Below are positions 1 through 5,023 of a stretch of DNA of 5,023 nt, piece after piece. How positions within the stretch are numbered: the first letter of the stretch is position 1; each line of letters begins with the position of its first letter. The position numbers were made by a program, and so were the translations under genes. Source of the stretch: Actinomycetota bacterium (GTDB lineage Bacteria > Actinomycetota > Acidimicrobiia > Acidimicrobiales > Palsa-688). The stretch spans positions 1 through 5,023 of the forward strand of contig JAMDDF010000046.1 of NCBI GenBank assembly GCA_023489205.1, read 5' to 3'. The notes beneath the pieces were generated by a model. That model ran no database searches. It saw nothing but the letters and a program-made list of their open reading frames with translations, and was not told the DNA's origin.

Positions 1-952
1 GCACCGCGCGGAAGCCCTGGCGCCGGCTCGCGCCGACAGCCCGCAAGAGGCCGAGCTCCCTGGTGCGTTGCCCGACCGTGATCGAGAAAGTGTTGAAGAT
101 CGTGAAGGCCCCGACGAACAGCGCGATGAACGCGAACACCAAGAGGGCCGTCGAGAAGAACCCGAGCGCCTGGTTGATCGAGGTGGTCTGTTCGTTGGCG
201 ACGGTCTGGCCCGTCACGACCTCGACCCCCGGCGGCAGGGCCCGTGCAATGGCGGCTTGGACGACTTGCTTGTCTGCACCGGGCTTGGCCAGCACGTCGA
301 TGTGGTCGAACTCACCAGTCTTCCCGAAGGCCAGCTGTGCCGTCGGCAAGGTGAAGGCGGCGAAGGTCACGCCGGCCAGGGTGTCGGACGAACCGTACTG
401 GGCGATCCCTGTGATCGTGAAGCTGGCTACATTACCGCCCATGAACAGGACGCGTACTGACTGGCCAATGTGGAAGTGGTACTTCTTGGCGGTCTCGGCG
501 TCCATAACGACGTCGTGGGCCGCAGTGGGCGGGGCGCCCTGCACGATGCGGAGGTCAGAGAGACGGGGGTCGGTGAGGAAGTTCTCGCCGATCGTAGGCT
601 CGCTGCCGGTTACGACCGGCTTCCCGGTCTTCGAGATGAACTGCGCGTAGCCGTTCACAGAACCCTCGGCCGCCTCCACGCCGGGGACCCGCTTTATCGT
701 CGATACCAACGACTCGGGAACGGGGTTGCGCACCGCGCCGGCCGCTTGCTGGCTCGGGAACTGTGCCACGCCGCGCACTTGGAAGTCGATCTTGTCGTAG
801 ATGCTCCCGATCAGCGCGTAGAAGGTGTTGTGGAGGGTGTCAGTGAGCACGAACGTCCCCGAGATGAAGGCGACGCCCAGCACTATGGCGAGCGAGGTGA
901 GCGCGAGGCGGAGCTTGTGGGCGGCCATGCCCCTGAGGGTGACTTTGCCCAT
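1..952 (-). CDS. FtsX/MacB-type ABC transporter permease, partial (3' end outside window)
   Basis: This is the membrane subunit of an ABC exporter; the first 317 residues are visible and the gene runs off the left edge. Reading from the ATG at 952, an N-terminal transmembrane helix spans about residues 17-37. A soluble extracytoplasmic domain of the MacB periplasmic-core type follows to about residue 260. A second helix lies at about 263-288, ending in a cytoplasmic segment with RTRELGLLRAVGASRRQ (297-311), the FtsX-family coupling motif that contacts the ATPase. The start lies 5 bases after the stop of the ATPase gene, with GAGGAG placed 9 bases upstream inside that gene's last codons, so translation is probably coupled. 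Family members with this layout in actinobacteria are often about 800 residues with two FtsX domains, so much is missing here (family knowledge). The exported substrate cannot be told. There is no internal stop or frameshift in the visible part. Confidence 0.9.
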   Translation of the reverse strand, partial: MGKVTLRGMAAHKLRLALTSLAIVLGVAFISGTFVLTDTLHNTFYALIGSIYDKIDFQVRGVAQFPSQQAAGAVRNPVPESLVSTIKRVPGVEAAEGSVNGYAQFISKTGKPVVTGSEPTIGENFLTDPRLSDLRIVQGAPPTAAHDVVMDAETAKKYHFHIGQSVRVLFMGGNVASFTITGIAQYGSSDTLAGVTFAAFTLPTAQLAFGKTGEFDHIDVLAKPGADKQVVQAAIARALPPGVEVVTGQTVANEQTTSINQALGFFSTALLVFAFIALFVGAFTIFNTFSITVGQRTRELGLLRAVGASRRQGFRAV

Positions 953-957
953 TTCCC

Positions 958-1734
958 TCAGCTCCTCTTTGCCCCGAGCGCCCGCACCCGGTCGAGGACC
1001 GCGGCAGCGGTCGGCCCCTCGAGCTCGTCGACGACCTTGCCATCGGCAAGGAAGACGACCCGGTCCGCGTGGGCAGCGGCTCCCGGGTCGTGGGTCACCA
1101 TGACGATCGACTGGCCAAGCTCGTCCACTGAGGCTCGCAGGATCCCGAGCAGCTCGGCCGAGGCGACCGAGTCCAAGTTGCCGGTCGGCTCGTCGGCGAA
1201 GATGAGCTGCGGCCTGTTGACGAGCGCCCTCGCACAGGCGACGCGCTGCTGCTGGCCCCCCGACATCTCGCTCGGGCGGTGAGAGAGGATGCTGGCCAGG
1301 CCGAGCTGACCCACGGTGTAGCCGAACCACTCCTTGTCGACCTTTCTGCCGGCGAGGTCGGCGGGGAGGGTGATGTTCTCGGCGGCCGACAGCGTCGGTA
1401 CGAGGTTGAAGGACTGGAACACGAAGCCGACCTGGTCCCGGCGCAGCTCGGTGAGCGCTGTGTCGTCGAGGGCGGCGATATCGCGCCCACCTATGTAGGA
1501 CTTGCCGGAGGTCGGCCGGTCGAGACCGGCCATGCAGTGCATCAGGGTCGACTTGCCCGAGCCCGACGGGCCCATCACGGCGGTGAAGGCTCCGCGGCCG
1601 AAGCTTACGCTCACGCCCGACAGCGCCTCGACTACTGCCTGGCCCGTGCCGTAGGTCTTTTTCAGTTCGATTGCCTGCGCCGCCGGCCTGACCTCCGCCT
1701 CGCCAGCCGGTGTCTCAGGTGGCCTTGTCGTCAT
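958..1734 (-). CDS. ABC transporter ATP-binding protein (MacB/LolD-type exporter ATPase)
   Basis: This 258-residue cytoplasmic ATPase powers the FtsX-type permease encoded immediately downstream. All nucleotide-binding motifs are present and intact: Walker A GPSGSGKST (55-63), Q-loop glutamine in VFQSFN (about 107), signature SGGQQQR (158-164), Walker B LIFADE followed by PTGNLD (177-188), and the switch histidine in VTHD (215). The PTGNLD stretch is typical of the MacB/LolD/FtsE group. The first 20 residues or so are a variable Pro/Ala/Glu-rich extension. The ATG at 1734 is the first possible start, because an in-frame TGA sits at 1738-1740. No good Shine-Dalgarno sequence precedes it, only AAGATG. 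An out-of-frame ATG at 1742 would give an 8-codon overlapping reading frame. A promoter with a palindrome lies about 50-80 bases upstream. Transported substrate: unknown. Confidence 0.95.
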   Translation of the reverse strand: MTTRPPETPAGEAEVRPAAQAIELKKTYGTGQAVVEALSGVSVSFGRGAFTAVMGPSGSGKSTLMHCMAGLDRPTSGKSYIGGRDIAALDDTALTELRRDQVGFVFQSFNLVPTLSAAENITLPADLAGRKVDKEWFGYTVGQLGLASILSHRPSEMSGGQQQRVACARALVNRPQLIFADEPTGNLDSVASAELLGILRASVDELGQSIVMVTHDPGAAAHADRVVFLADGKVVDELEGPTAAAVLDRVRALGAKRS

Positions 1735-1785
1735 GCGTCATCTTGCGCGCCCGACGGCCCCTTGCCGGTAGTAAGGTGCGTCACG

Positions 1786-1813
1786 ATTCTCTACTGACAT
1801 TTGTCACTGTCCA
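1786..1813 (-). promoter_or_regulatory. Putative promoter of the exporter operon
   Basis: Read on the minus strand, TGGACA (1813-1808, 5 of 6 matches to the -35 consensus) is followed after 16 bases by GAGAAT (1791-1786, 4 of 6 matches to the -10 consensus). Transcription would start near 1779, leaving a leader of about 45 bases before the ATPase ATG at 1734. The spacer contains a perfect palindrome, listed separately. This is inferred from consensus matching alone; in GC-rich actinobacteria such matches are suggestive, not proof. Confidence 0.4.
1795..1806. promoter_or_regulatory. 12-base palindrome TGACATTTGTCA, putative repressor operator
   Basis: TGACA and TGTCA flank a TT centre; the flanking bases C1794/C1807 do not extend the symmetry but A1793/T1808 do. 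It sits wholly within the spacer of the predicted exporter promoter, where a bound repressor would block RNA polymerase. Short A/T-centred palindromes of this form are common operators of TetR-family regulators, which often control ABC exporters. No regulator gene is in the window, so the binding protein is unknown. Confidence 0.4.
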
Positions 1814-1964
1814 GTCGGCCGCTGCAAACGGTGGTCCGGGCCTCCGCAAGCCTAAGGGTAAGCTCGGCGGCGAGTACCCAAGCTCTCACCTGAGCAACGG
1901 GGCGAGCTTGTGCGAATGGCCGCGAGCCTCTGCTCCGTTGGTCCGAGGCATCAACAGAAACGGT

Positions 1965-2459
1965 TTATCGTGCAGGTGAGTTTCGGGTGATGCGCGTAGA
2001 CGGTTCTTGCGGTAGCGACGGTTCTTTCGTCTGGCCCGGCGTCGAGGTCCGCCACTCTGCGCAAGCAGTGGGGCCACTCCGACTTGTCGCGGTGCGGCTA
2101 GGCAAACCGTCATTCTCACCTCCCCAGACGTTGGAGCGGCAAACCTGGAAGCACTCGGCAAAGTAGCAGGTGCCATAGGGCGTTGGTACGTCGAAACGTT
2201 GTGAACCATCGTTGGAGAACCACCACGGACTGAAGCCACGGCGGTGGATGCGGAACACCCTCTCTCCCGCGCACAGAGTAAAGCCCGGGAAGTCCCGGAC
2301 GTCAAGACCGGAACGGGGTGTCGCGACACGCCGTTTGCCCCTCGTTGCCCGCCTCGAAAGGCCCCGCTTCTCGGGCACGAGCGGAGCACGAAGAGGAAGC
2401 CCACTGCAGTAAGCGGATATCGGGACGGGGGTTCTTGTTGTGGCCGTAGGACTCCTCAT
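1965..2459 (-). pseudogene. RES-domain protein, apparently decayed
   Basis: The reading frame from the ATG at 2459 gives 164 residues. Residues about 57-105 look like the N-terminal half of a RES domain: DFPGFTLCAGERVFRIHR, then SPWWFSNDGSQRFDVP and YGTCYFAECFQ. This resembles the actinobacterial RES pattern of FRxHR, WWFS, RFD and GTCYLAE. RES proteins of toxin-antitoxin systems degrade NAD+ (family knowledge). After residue 105 the resemblance fades: where a Glu-Val-Phe-Gly-like segment is expected the frame reads SNVWGG, so the conserved glutamate seems lost. Later RES-like pieces then appear in other minus-strand frames (LAAPRQVGVAPL, then RRVADLD), which points to frameshifts. The start overlaps the VOC gene stop as ATGA with GGAG 7 bases upstream, suggesting former translational coupling. 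No Xre-type antitoxin gene is seen. The RES identity is from memory of the family pattern; the decay is inferred. Confidence 0.6.
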
Positions 2460-2857
2460 GATGAAACTCCGGTCACATTCCCATGTTCGTCAGTGTCGTA
2501 GGTGCCCTTTGAGCAGTCGAGGAGCACAAGGCGATTGCCGAATGGATCTGCAACTACAGTCAGACGCCCGATAGGGATGTCACTGGGTTCGCTAACCACA
2601 CGTCCACCGTTGTTGCGGAACGCTTCGGCGGCCTTGTCCGCTGAGGCAACTTTCCAGTCAGGTTCGTATTTTATCCCTTTAGTTACAAGAACAATCTCGG
2701 TGCGAGTATCAGGCATGGCCAATCCCGCTTGACCGACATCGTCTTTCCGCCACAACAACCGATGCCCTAATCGGTCTCGGTAGAAGGCAAGGCCTTCATC
2801 GAGTGATGGCACGGGGATGGTGATGGCATCTATCATCCTAAGAAGTGGAGCGTTCAT
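2456..2857 (-). CDS. VOC-family (glyoxalase/bleomycin-resistance fold) protein
   Basis: This small cytoplasmic protein has 133 residues from the ATG at 2857. It shows one pair of the beta-alpha-beta-beta-beta modules of the VOC fold: AITIPVPSLDEGLAFYRDRLG near the N-terminus (first strand and helix), TEIVLV mid-protein, then GRLTVVADPFGNRLVLLD (strand, DPFGN turn, final strand). The tail SKGTYDTDEHGNVTGV matches a common VOC subgroup. The first strand lacks the usual metal-binding histidine, so enzymatic activity is uncertain. The ATG at 2857 was chosen because GGGGA lies 7 bases upstream; the longer GTG start at 2884 has no ribosome binding site. The stop codon overlaps the RES pseudogene start by four bases. 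Third positions contain more A and T than in the exporter genes, which hints at a different origin. VOC members include dioxygenases, glyoxalases and drug-binding proteins; the substrate here is unknown. Confidence 0.88.
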   Translation of the reverse strand: MNAPLLRMIDAITIPVPSLDEGLAFYRDRLGHRLLWRKDDVGQAGLAMPDTRTEIVLVTKGIKYEPDWKVASADKAAEAFRNNGGRVVSEPSDIPIGRLTVVADPFGNRLVLLDCSKGTYDTDEHGNVTGVSS

Positions 2858-3094
2858 ATTGAGGTCCCCAGAAATAGTAGACACGGTTTACGCGGCTTGT
2901 TGCTTGAGGGCCAAGGTTAGTTCGTAGCGGACCGGTCGGGTGCCGGCGCCATCGTAACGGCGAGGGTGTTTGGCTTCCGGGACGATGCCTTGTGGAATGG
3001 CCATGTCCACGGGGCCTGCTCGTTCGTCGTAGTAGCGGTCACCCGCCGCGTGGCGCACGGGCCAATCGAAGACGAACAAGACAGGAGGAAGACG

Positions 3095-3274
3095 GTGGAA
3101 GCGTTGTGGCTAGCCCCCTACCTTTGCTGGGCCGAGGACGAGCTGAGGACCGATCACAGGCCCCTGGCTCCCAAGCGGCCCCGCCGACCGGCGGGTGCCC
3201 GTTGGTGGCGAGCCTTCCTTGGACGGCCGGTGGAGTTGGCGCCCGTGCCAACCAAGCGGGAGCCGGTTTTGTGA
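3095..3274 (+). CDS. Small hypothetical protein (59 residues) behind a perfect Shine-Dalgarno
   Basis: I do not recognise this protein. The GTG at 3095 is preceded by AGGAGG (3083-3088) with a 6-base gap, the strongest ribosome binding site in the window. The product starts VEALWLAPYLCWAEDELR, a short amphipathic, aromatic-rich segment. It continues with a very basic, proline-rich middle (PKRPRRP, then ARWWRAFLGR) and ends REPVL. There is no signal peptide or clear membrane helix. The frame stays open upstream to 2966, but that part has no ribosome binding site. Third codon positions are mostly G or C, as expected for a real gene in this genome. The Trp/Arg-rich middle could bind nucleic acid or the membrane surface, but that is speculation. 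It points away from the VOC gene. The chance that it is a spurious frame remains considerable. Confidence 0.45.
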   Translation: MEALWLAPYLCWAEDELRTDHRPLAPKRPRRPAGARWWRAFLGRPVELAPVPTKREPVL

Positions 3275-3330
3275 AGGGCAGGTGTGGCAGGCGTGGGCCT
3301 CGAAATGTCCTTGACCAATGAGGCCGAGGT

Positions 3331-3345
3331 GGTCCCACGGGGACC
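3331..3345 (+). terminator. Hairpin downstream of the small ORF, possible terminator
   Basis: GGTCCC (3331-3336) and GGGACC (3340-3345) form a perfect 6-base stem with an ACG loop, 57 bases past the stop of the small ORF. A second inverted repeat, GGCCTC (3296-3301) and GAGGCC (3320-3325), lies just before it. No T-tract follows, so intrinsic termination is uncertain. Confidence 0.2.
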
Positions 3346-3373
3346 CCGAGGACAATGGCCATTTGGGCTGGCC

Positions 3374-3402
3374 GTGGCAGAGCGCCGGCGCGGTCCTAGG
3401 CT
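3374..3402 (+). promoter_or_regulatory. Putative leaderless promoter of the truncated hydrolase
   Basis: GTGGCA (3374-3379, 4 of 6 matches to TTGACA) and TAGGCT (3397-3402, matching the actinobacterial TANNNT -10 form) are separated by 17 bases. The ATG at 3409 follows the -10 by only 6 bases, so transcription would begin at or next to the A of the start codon. There is no Shine-Dalgarno before the ATG, which agrees with a leaderless transcript, a common arrangement in actinobacteria (family knowledge). Confidence 0.42.
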
Positions 3403-3408
3403 CAGCGC

Positions 3409-3774
3409 ATGATCGCCGAGTCCGAGGTGGTGACGAGCGATGGCCCGAGGGTGCACGTCTCTGACTCCGGTGGGCCTAACGGCAGCCTGGCCGTGGTATG
3501 GCATCACGGGATACCGAACGTCGGTGAGCCTCCCGCTCCATTGCTGCCTGCCGCGGTCGCACATGGGCTTCGGTTCGTGTCCTATGACCGGCCCGGCTAC
3601 GGGAGTTCTACGCCGCCGCCGGGCCGAGACGTGGCTGCCGCCGCCGCAGACGCCGCCGCACCGAGTACCTCCCGGGGCACAGCACCGCCAAGAGATCGCG
3701 CTGGTCAAGATCACGACATGCAATACATATCGCGCACAAATGACAAGGGGCGATGTCTCCGCCAGGATAATTAG
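3409..3774 (+). pseudogene. Alpha/beta hydrolase, N-terminal fragment
   Basis: The 121-residue frame begins as a typical alpha/beta hydrolase. VTSDGPRVHVSDSG forms the first strands, AVVWHHGIPNVGEP (28-41) carries the HG oxyanion-hole motif, and LRFVSYDRPGYGSSTPPPGR (54-73) matches the family's DRPGYGxS motif. GRDVAAAAADAAA (72-84) starts the next helix. From about residue 85 (position 3661) it becomes low-complexity and unrelated, and it stops at 3774. The nucleophile elbow (usually GxSGG), catalytic acid and histidine are absent, and I do not find them in the other two plus frames before 4010. Full members have about 270-290 residues, so about two thirds are missing. The visible part is well preserved and has a plausible promoter, so the loss may be recent. 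The substrate of the ancestor cannot be told. Confidence 0.75.
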
Positions 3775-4010
3775 AAGGCTTCTTCGGGCGCCTCGGTTAT
3801 CGAGCACTCCAAGCTCAGCCCAGATTTTCCGCCCACGGGTGACCAGGTTGTCATCGCGCGCCAGCGGGCATCTATGTGCCGATCCCGCGGCCTGGGCAAG
3901 CCGCCAAAGGGCAAGCCGTGGTGCCATGGAGCCCCGGTGCATCCGGCGGGTTCGGCCAGCCCCTCATGAGGGAGGGTGTCGCACCCGTTGAGTGCAGGTA
4001 GAGCAGGTCT
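3661..4010. other. Non-coding or relic stretch between hydrolase fragment and tRNA gene
   Basis: No recognisable gene is present. The part at about 3711-3780 is close to half A+T, noticeably richer in A and T than the flanks. It begins exactly where the hydrolase loses homology, so it probably marks a deletion or insertion junction. Long open frames on both strands give Arg/Ser/Pro-rich sequences without motifs. A 12-base palindrome CCCTCATGAGGG lies at 3961-3972. A short hairpin near 3974-3986 is listed separately. Confidence 0.5.
3974..3986 (-). terminator. Short hairpin downstream of the tRNA gene
   Basis: On the minus strand GGGTG, a CGA loop and CACCC form a 5-base stem 24 bases past the encoded CCA of the tRNA. 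The palindrome CCCTCATGAGGG follows at once. Together they could stop transcription or mark the processing region, but there is no T-tract, so this is a weak call. Confidence 0.25.
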
Positions 4011-4084
4011 TGGAGCCCGGGAGGAGGATTGAACTCCTGTCGCCTGATTACAAGGCAGGTGCTCTACCACTGAGCTACCCGGGC
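4011..4084 (-). tRNA. tRNA-Thr (anticodon TGT), with encoded CCA
   Basis: The minus strand folds as a full cloverleaf. The acceptor stem is GCCCGGG/CCCGGGC (7 perfect pairs). The D arm is GCTC/GAGC with loop AGTGGTA. The anticodon arm is CCTGC, loop CTTGTAA, TCAGG, with TGT at 34-36. The variable loop is CGAC and the T arm is AGGAG/CTCCT with loop TTCAATC. The discriminator is T, and CCA is encoded at 4013-4011. The mature body without CCA is 71 bases (4084-4014). G1-C72 and C2-G71 agree with threonine identity in bacteria (established for E. coli). One oddity is a C31-T39 mismatch at the top of the anticodon stem. It would read ACA codons, possibly other ACN by wobble. tRNA genes are frequent integration targets, but no integrase is seen here. 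Confidence 0.95.
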
Positions 4085-4509
4085 AGGGGCGGTCTCACGG
4101 CAAGCCCCACAGGGTGGAGAGCTTACCCAACGCCCTTCATGCCATGGCGTGGGTGAGCGCCGTCTAACCTTCGCGCCGGGTGCAAGGCACGGCCCCGTTC
4201 CGACACGACCAGGCTTAGGAAAGCGGACGGATTATCGATTTCCGGAACGGGCTTCGTGGCGAGATGTTTGGCTATGCCGGCAATATGTACGCGGGGTTCG
4301 CGGCTGCGATTGTCCATGATGCGCCCCGACCTCGCGGGCCGGGCAACCTTGGCGGCAGCCTTCTCGCGGTTCGTGGAGCCCGGCTTGGCCCGGTTCGGTC
4401 CCCTGCGGCCCCCAGTTCGGTGCGCTGAAATGGCAGCTCAACTACCTGGTCGGGACCAGTCGAAGAGCCGAACCACCGCGCCAGCACTCGACCCAGGCCA
4501 GCTACCGGG
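4085..4509. other. Intergenic stretch without a recognisable gene
   Basis: Frames exist on both strands, but none has a good ribosome binding site, a recognisable motif or convincing composition; they are Arg/Pro/Gly-rich, as expected for chance frames in GC-rich DNA. The region must hold the tRNA promoter (read leftwards from about 4100-4140), but no clear -35/-10 pair stands out. An inverted repeat, CTGGTC-GG-GACCAG, lies at 4446-4459, about 50 bases past the stop of the Uma2 gene; its 2-base loop is too tight for a normal terminator hairpin. Confidence 0.5.
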
Positions 4510-5022
4510 CTACCAAGCGATTAGGCGGACAAGTTCTTCGCCGCTTGTCCGCAGGAGTGCGCTCCCCTGGACCGCAGCGTAGCGGTCCCCCTCAAGCGCA
4601 AAGATGTCAACGCGCTGCTGCTGGCGGTCGACGACCCAGACCTCATCAACGCCGTGGGTTGCATAGAACGGGAGCTTTTCGTATGTCTCATCGTCGGGAG
4701 AAACGATCTCCACTACGACGGCGGCGGTTGGCACAAACGTGGCATGTGGATCGGCCCGCAAGACGGCCCGGTCGGGCACCCGGTAGTCCTCTGGGCCGCC
4801 GATGTTGAGTGGCCCCCAGACGCCCATCCCGACCGCCTTTGCCAGTGGCACCAGGAGGAGAGCCAACTCGGTGTCGAGCCTGCCATGGTCGGAGTGCGGG
4901 GCCGGCGCCATGTGGTAGCTGCCCTCCCATACCTCGTCATAGGTGTCGAGGCCCAAGCGCCGACGACGGTTTATCAGCTCCTCGATCTCCGACGGCCGAG
5001 GGCCTAGCACCACCGTCTTCAT
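4510..5022 (-). CDS. Uma2-family (DUF820) PD-(D/E)xK nuclease-like protein
   Basis: The 170-residue protein matches the Uma2 family, a group with the restriction-endonuclease-like PD-(D/E)xK fold whose physiological role is still unclear (family knowledge). The N-terminal part, YDEVWEGSYHMAPAPHSDHG (28-47), corresponds to the family's 'dGe.....P...H' segment. VPDRAVLR (82-89) supplies the PD aspartate (D84). VVVEIVSPDDETYEKLPFYA (102-121) supplies the core glutamate (E105) and a downstream lysine (K116). THGVDEVWVVD (122-132) is the hallmark 'GV.eyW.vD' strand. The active-site residues therefore look intact. The ATG at 5022 is one base from the window edge, so its ribosome binding site is not visible and a longer N-terminus cannot be excluded. 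The length fits the usual 170-200 residues. Nothing nearby suggests a partner. A 9-base inverted repeat lies in its last codons. Confidence 0.88.
   Translation of the reverse strand: MKTVVLGPRPSEIEELINRRRRLGLDTYDEVWEGSYHMAPAPHSDHGRLDTELALLLVPLAKAVGMGVWGPLNIGGPEDYRVPDRAVLRADPHATFVPTAAVVVEIVSPDDETYEKLPFYATHGVDEVWVVDRQQQRVDIFALEGDRYAAVQGSALLRTSGEELVRLIAW
4525..4552. repeat. 9-base perfect inverted repeat inside the 3' end of the Uma2 gene
   Basis: GCGGACAAG (4525-4533) and CTTGTCCGC (4544-4552) are exact reverse complements separated by 10 bases. On the Uma2 mRNA they would form a stable hairpin whose stem ends 12 bases before the stop codon. It encodes ordinary family-like C-terminal residues (RTSGEELVR), so it may be a coincidence of coding. 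It could also stabilise the 3' end or help termination. No T-tract follows. Confidence 0.5.
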
Positions 5023-5023
5023 G

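Noticed and set aside
63..1282. Several long plus-strand frames across the exporter region.
   Set aside because: They are antisense to the permease and ATPase genes, whose motifs are unambiguous on the minus strand.
1990..2100. A very basic stretch (RRRARRKNRRYRKNR) on the minus strand recalling the RRXRR part of IscB-type proteins, with hairpin-forming sequence upstream that could be a guide RNA.
   Set aside because: No HNH or RuvC motifs follow, the frame ends soon after, and the upstream region is better explained as RES-domain coding sequence. Arg-rich shadow frames are common in GC-rich DNA.
2216..2243. Stem-loop CCACCGC/GTGGTGG (minus strand) with a GGCTTCAG loop, resembling the terminal hairpin of IS605-type elements.
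   Set aside because: The stem includes a G-T pair and lies within the conserved RES-like segment encoding IHRRGFSPWWFS. No TnpA or TnpB gene is present.
2888..3079. A 63-codon minus-strand frame ending in RPVRYELTLALKQQAA, just upstream of the VOC gene.
   Set aside because: It needs a TTG start without a ribosome binding site (or an internal ATG at 3004, also without one), and no motif is recognised. It could be a leader or gene relic, but the support is too thin to call.
3039..3362. A 107-codon minus-strand frame opposite the small ORF.
   Set aside because: Pro/Arg-rich with no motif or ribosome binding site; it is best seen as the shadow of the plus-strand frame with the perfect Shine-Dalgarno.
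3154..3942. A 262-codon open frame on the minus strand covering the hydrolase fragment.
   Set aside because: It runs antisense to clear hydrolase coding sequence and shows no family motif, so it is a GC-driven shadow frame.
4011..4383. TGGAGCCCGG occurs at the tRNA 3' end (4011-4020) and again at 4374-4383, a possible att direct repeat.
   Set aside because: Only 10 GC-rich bases match, the second copy lies on the 5' side of the tRNA gene, and no integrase or element boundary is seen; it is probably chance.

Overview
This is a GC-rich window of about 5 kb. Its start-codon use (ATG and GTG), codon choice with G or C in third position, and gene families (a MacB/FtsX-type exporter, a RES domain, a VOC protein, a Uma2 protein) suggest a high-GC actinobacterium. 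The exact taxon cannot be read from the sequence. Gene density is low: only four protein genes look intact or cleanly cut by the window edge, and two further genes look broken.

Layout. Positions 1-1734 (minus strand) hold a tight two-gene operon. It has an ABC exporter ATPase and, 5 bases after its stop, an FtsX/MacB-type permease that runs off the left edge. A promoter-like sequence with a 12-base palindrome in its spacer lies at 1786-1813, just upstream of the operon. Positions 1965-2459 (minus) hold a decayed RES-domain gene whose start overlaps the stop of a VOC/glyoxalase-fold gene (2456-2857, minus) by ATGA, so the two were probably once translated together. Positions 3095-3274 (plus) hold a small unrecognised ORF behind a perfect AGGAGG ribosome binding site. 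Positions 3409-3774 (plus) hold the first third of an alpha/beta hydrolase that stops resembling the family near 3660; it carries a promoter of the leaderless kind. A tRNA-Thr(TGT) gene with encoded CCA lies at 4011-4084 (minus). A Uma2-family gene (4510-5022, minus) closes the window.

How it works together. The only clear functional unit is the exporter operon, which would use ATP hydrolysis to power a lipoprotein-, peptide- or drug-exporting permease, possibly under a TetR-type repressor. The middle of the window (about 1735-4500) looks like accessory or decaying DNA: a frame-broken RES gene, a truncated hydrolase, long stretches with no recognisable gene, and a tRNA gene, which is a common neighbour of integrated DNA. 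No integrase, transposase, CRISPR array or clean att repeat pair was found. I see no convincing new multi-gene system; the points most worth checking are the RES/VOC pair, the hydrolase break next to the tRNA gene, and the putative operator of the exporter.
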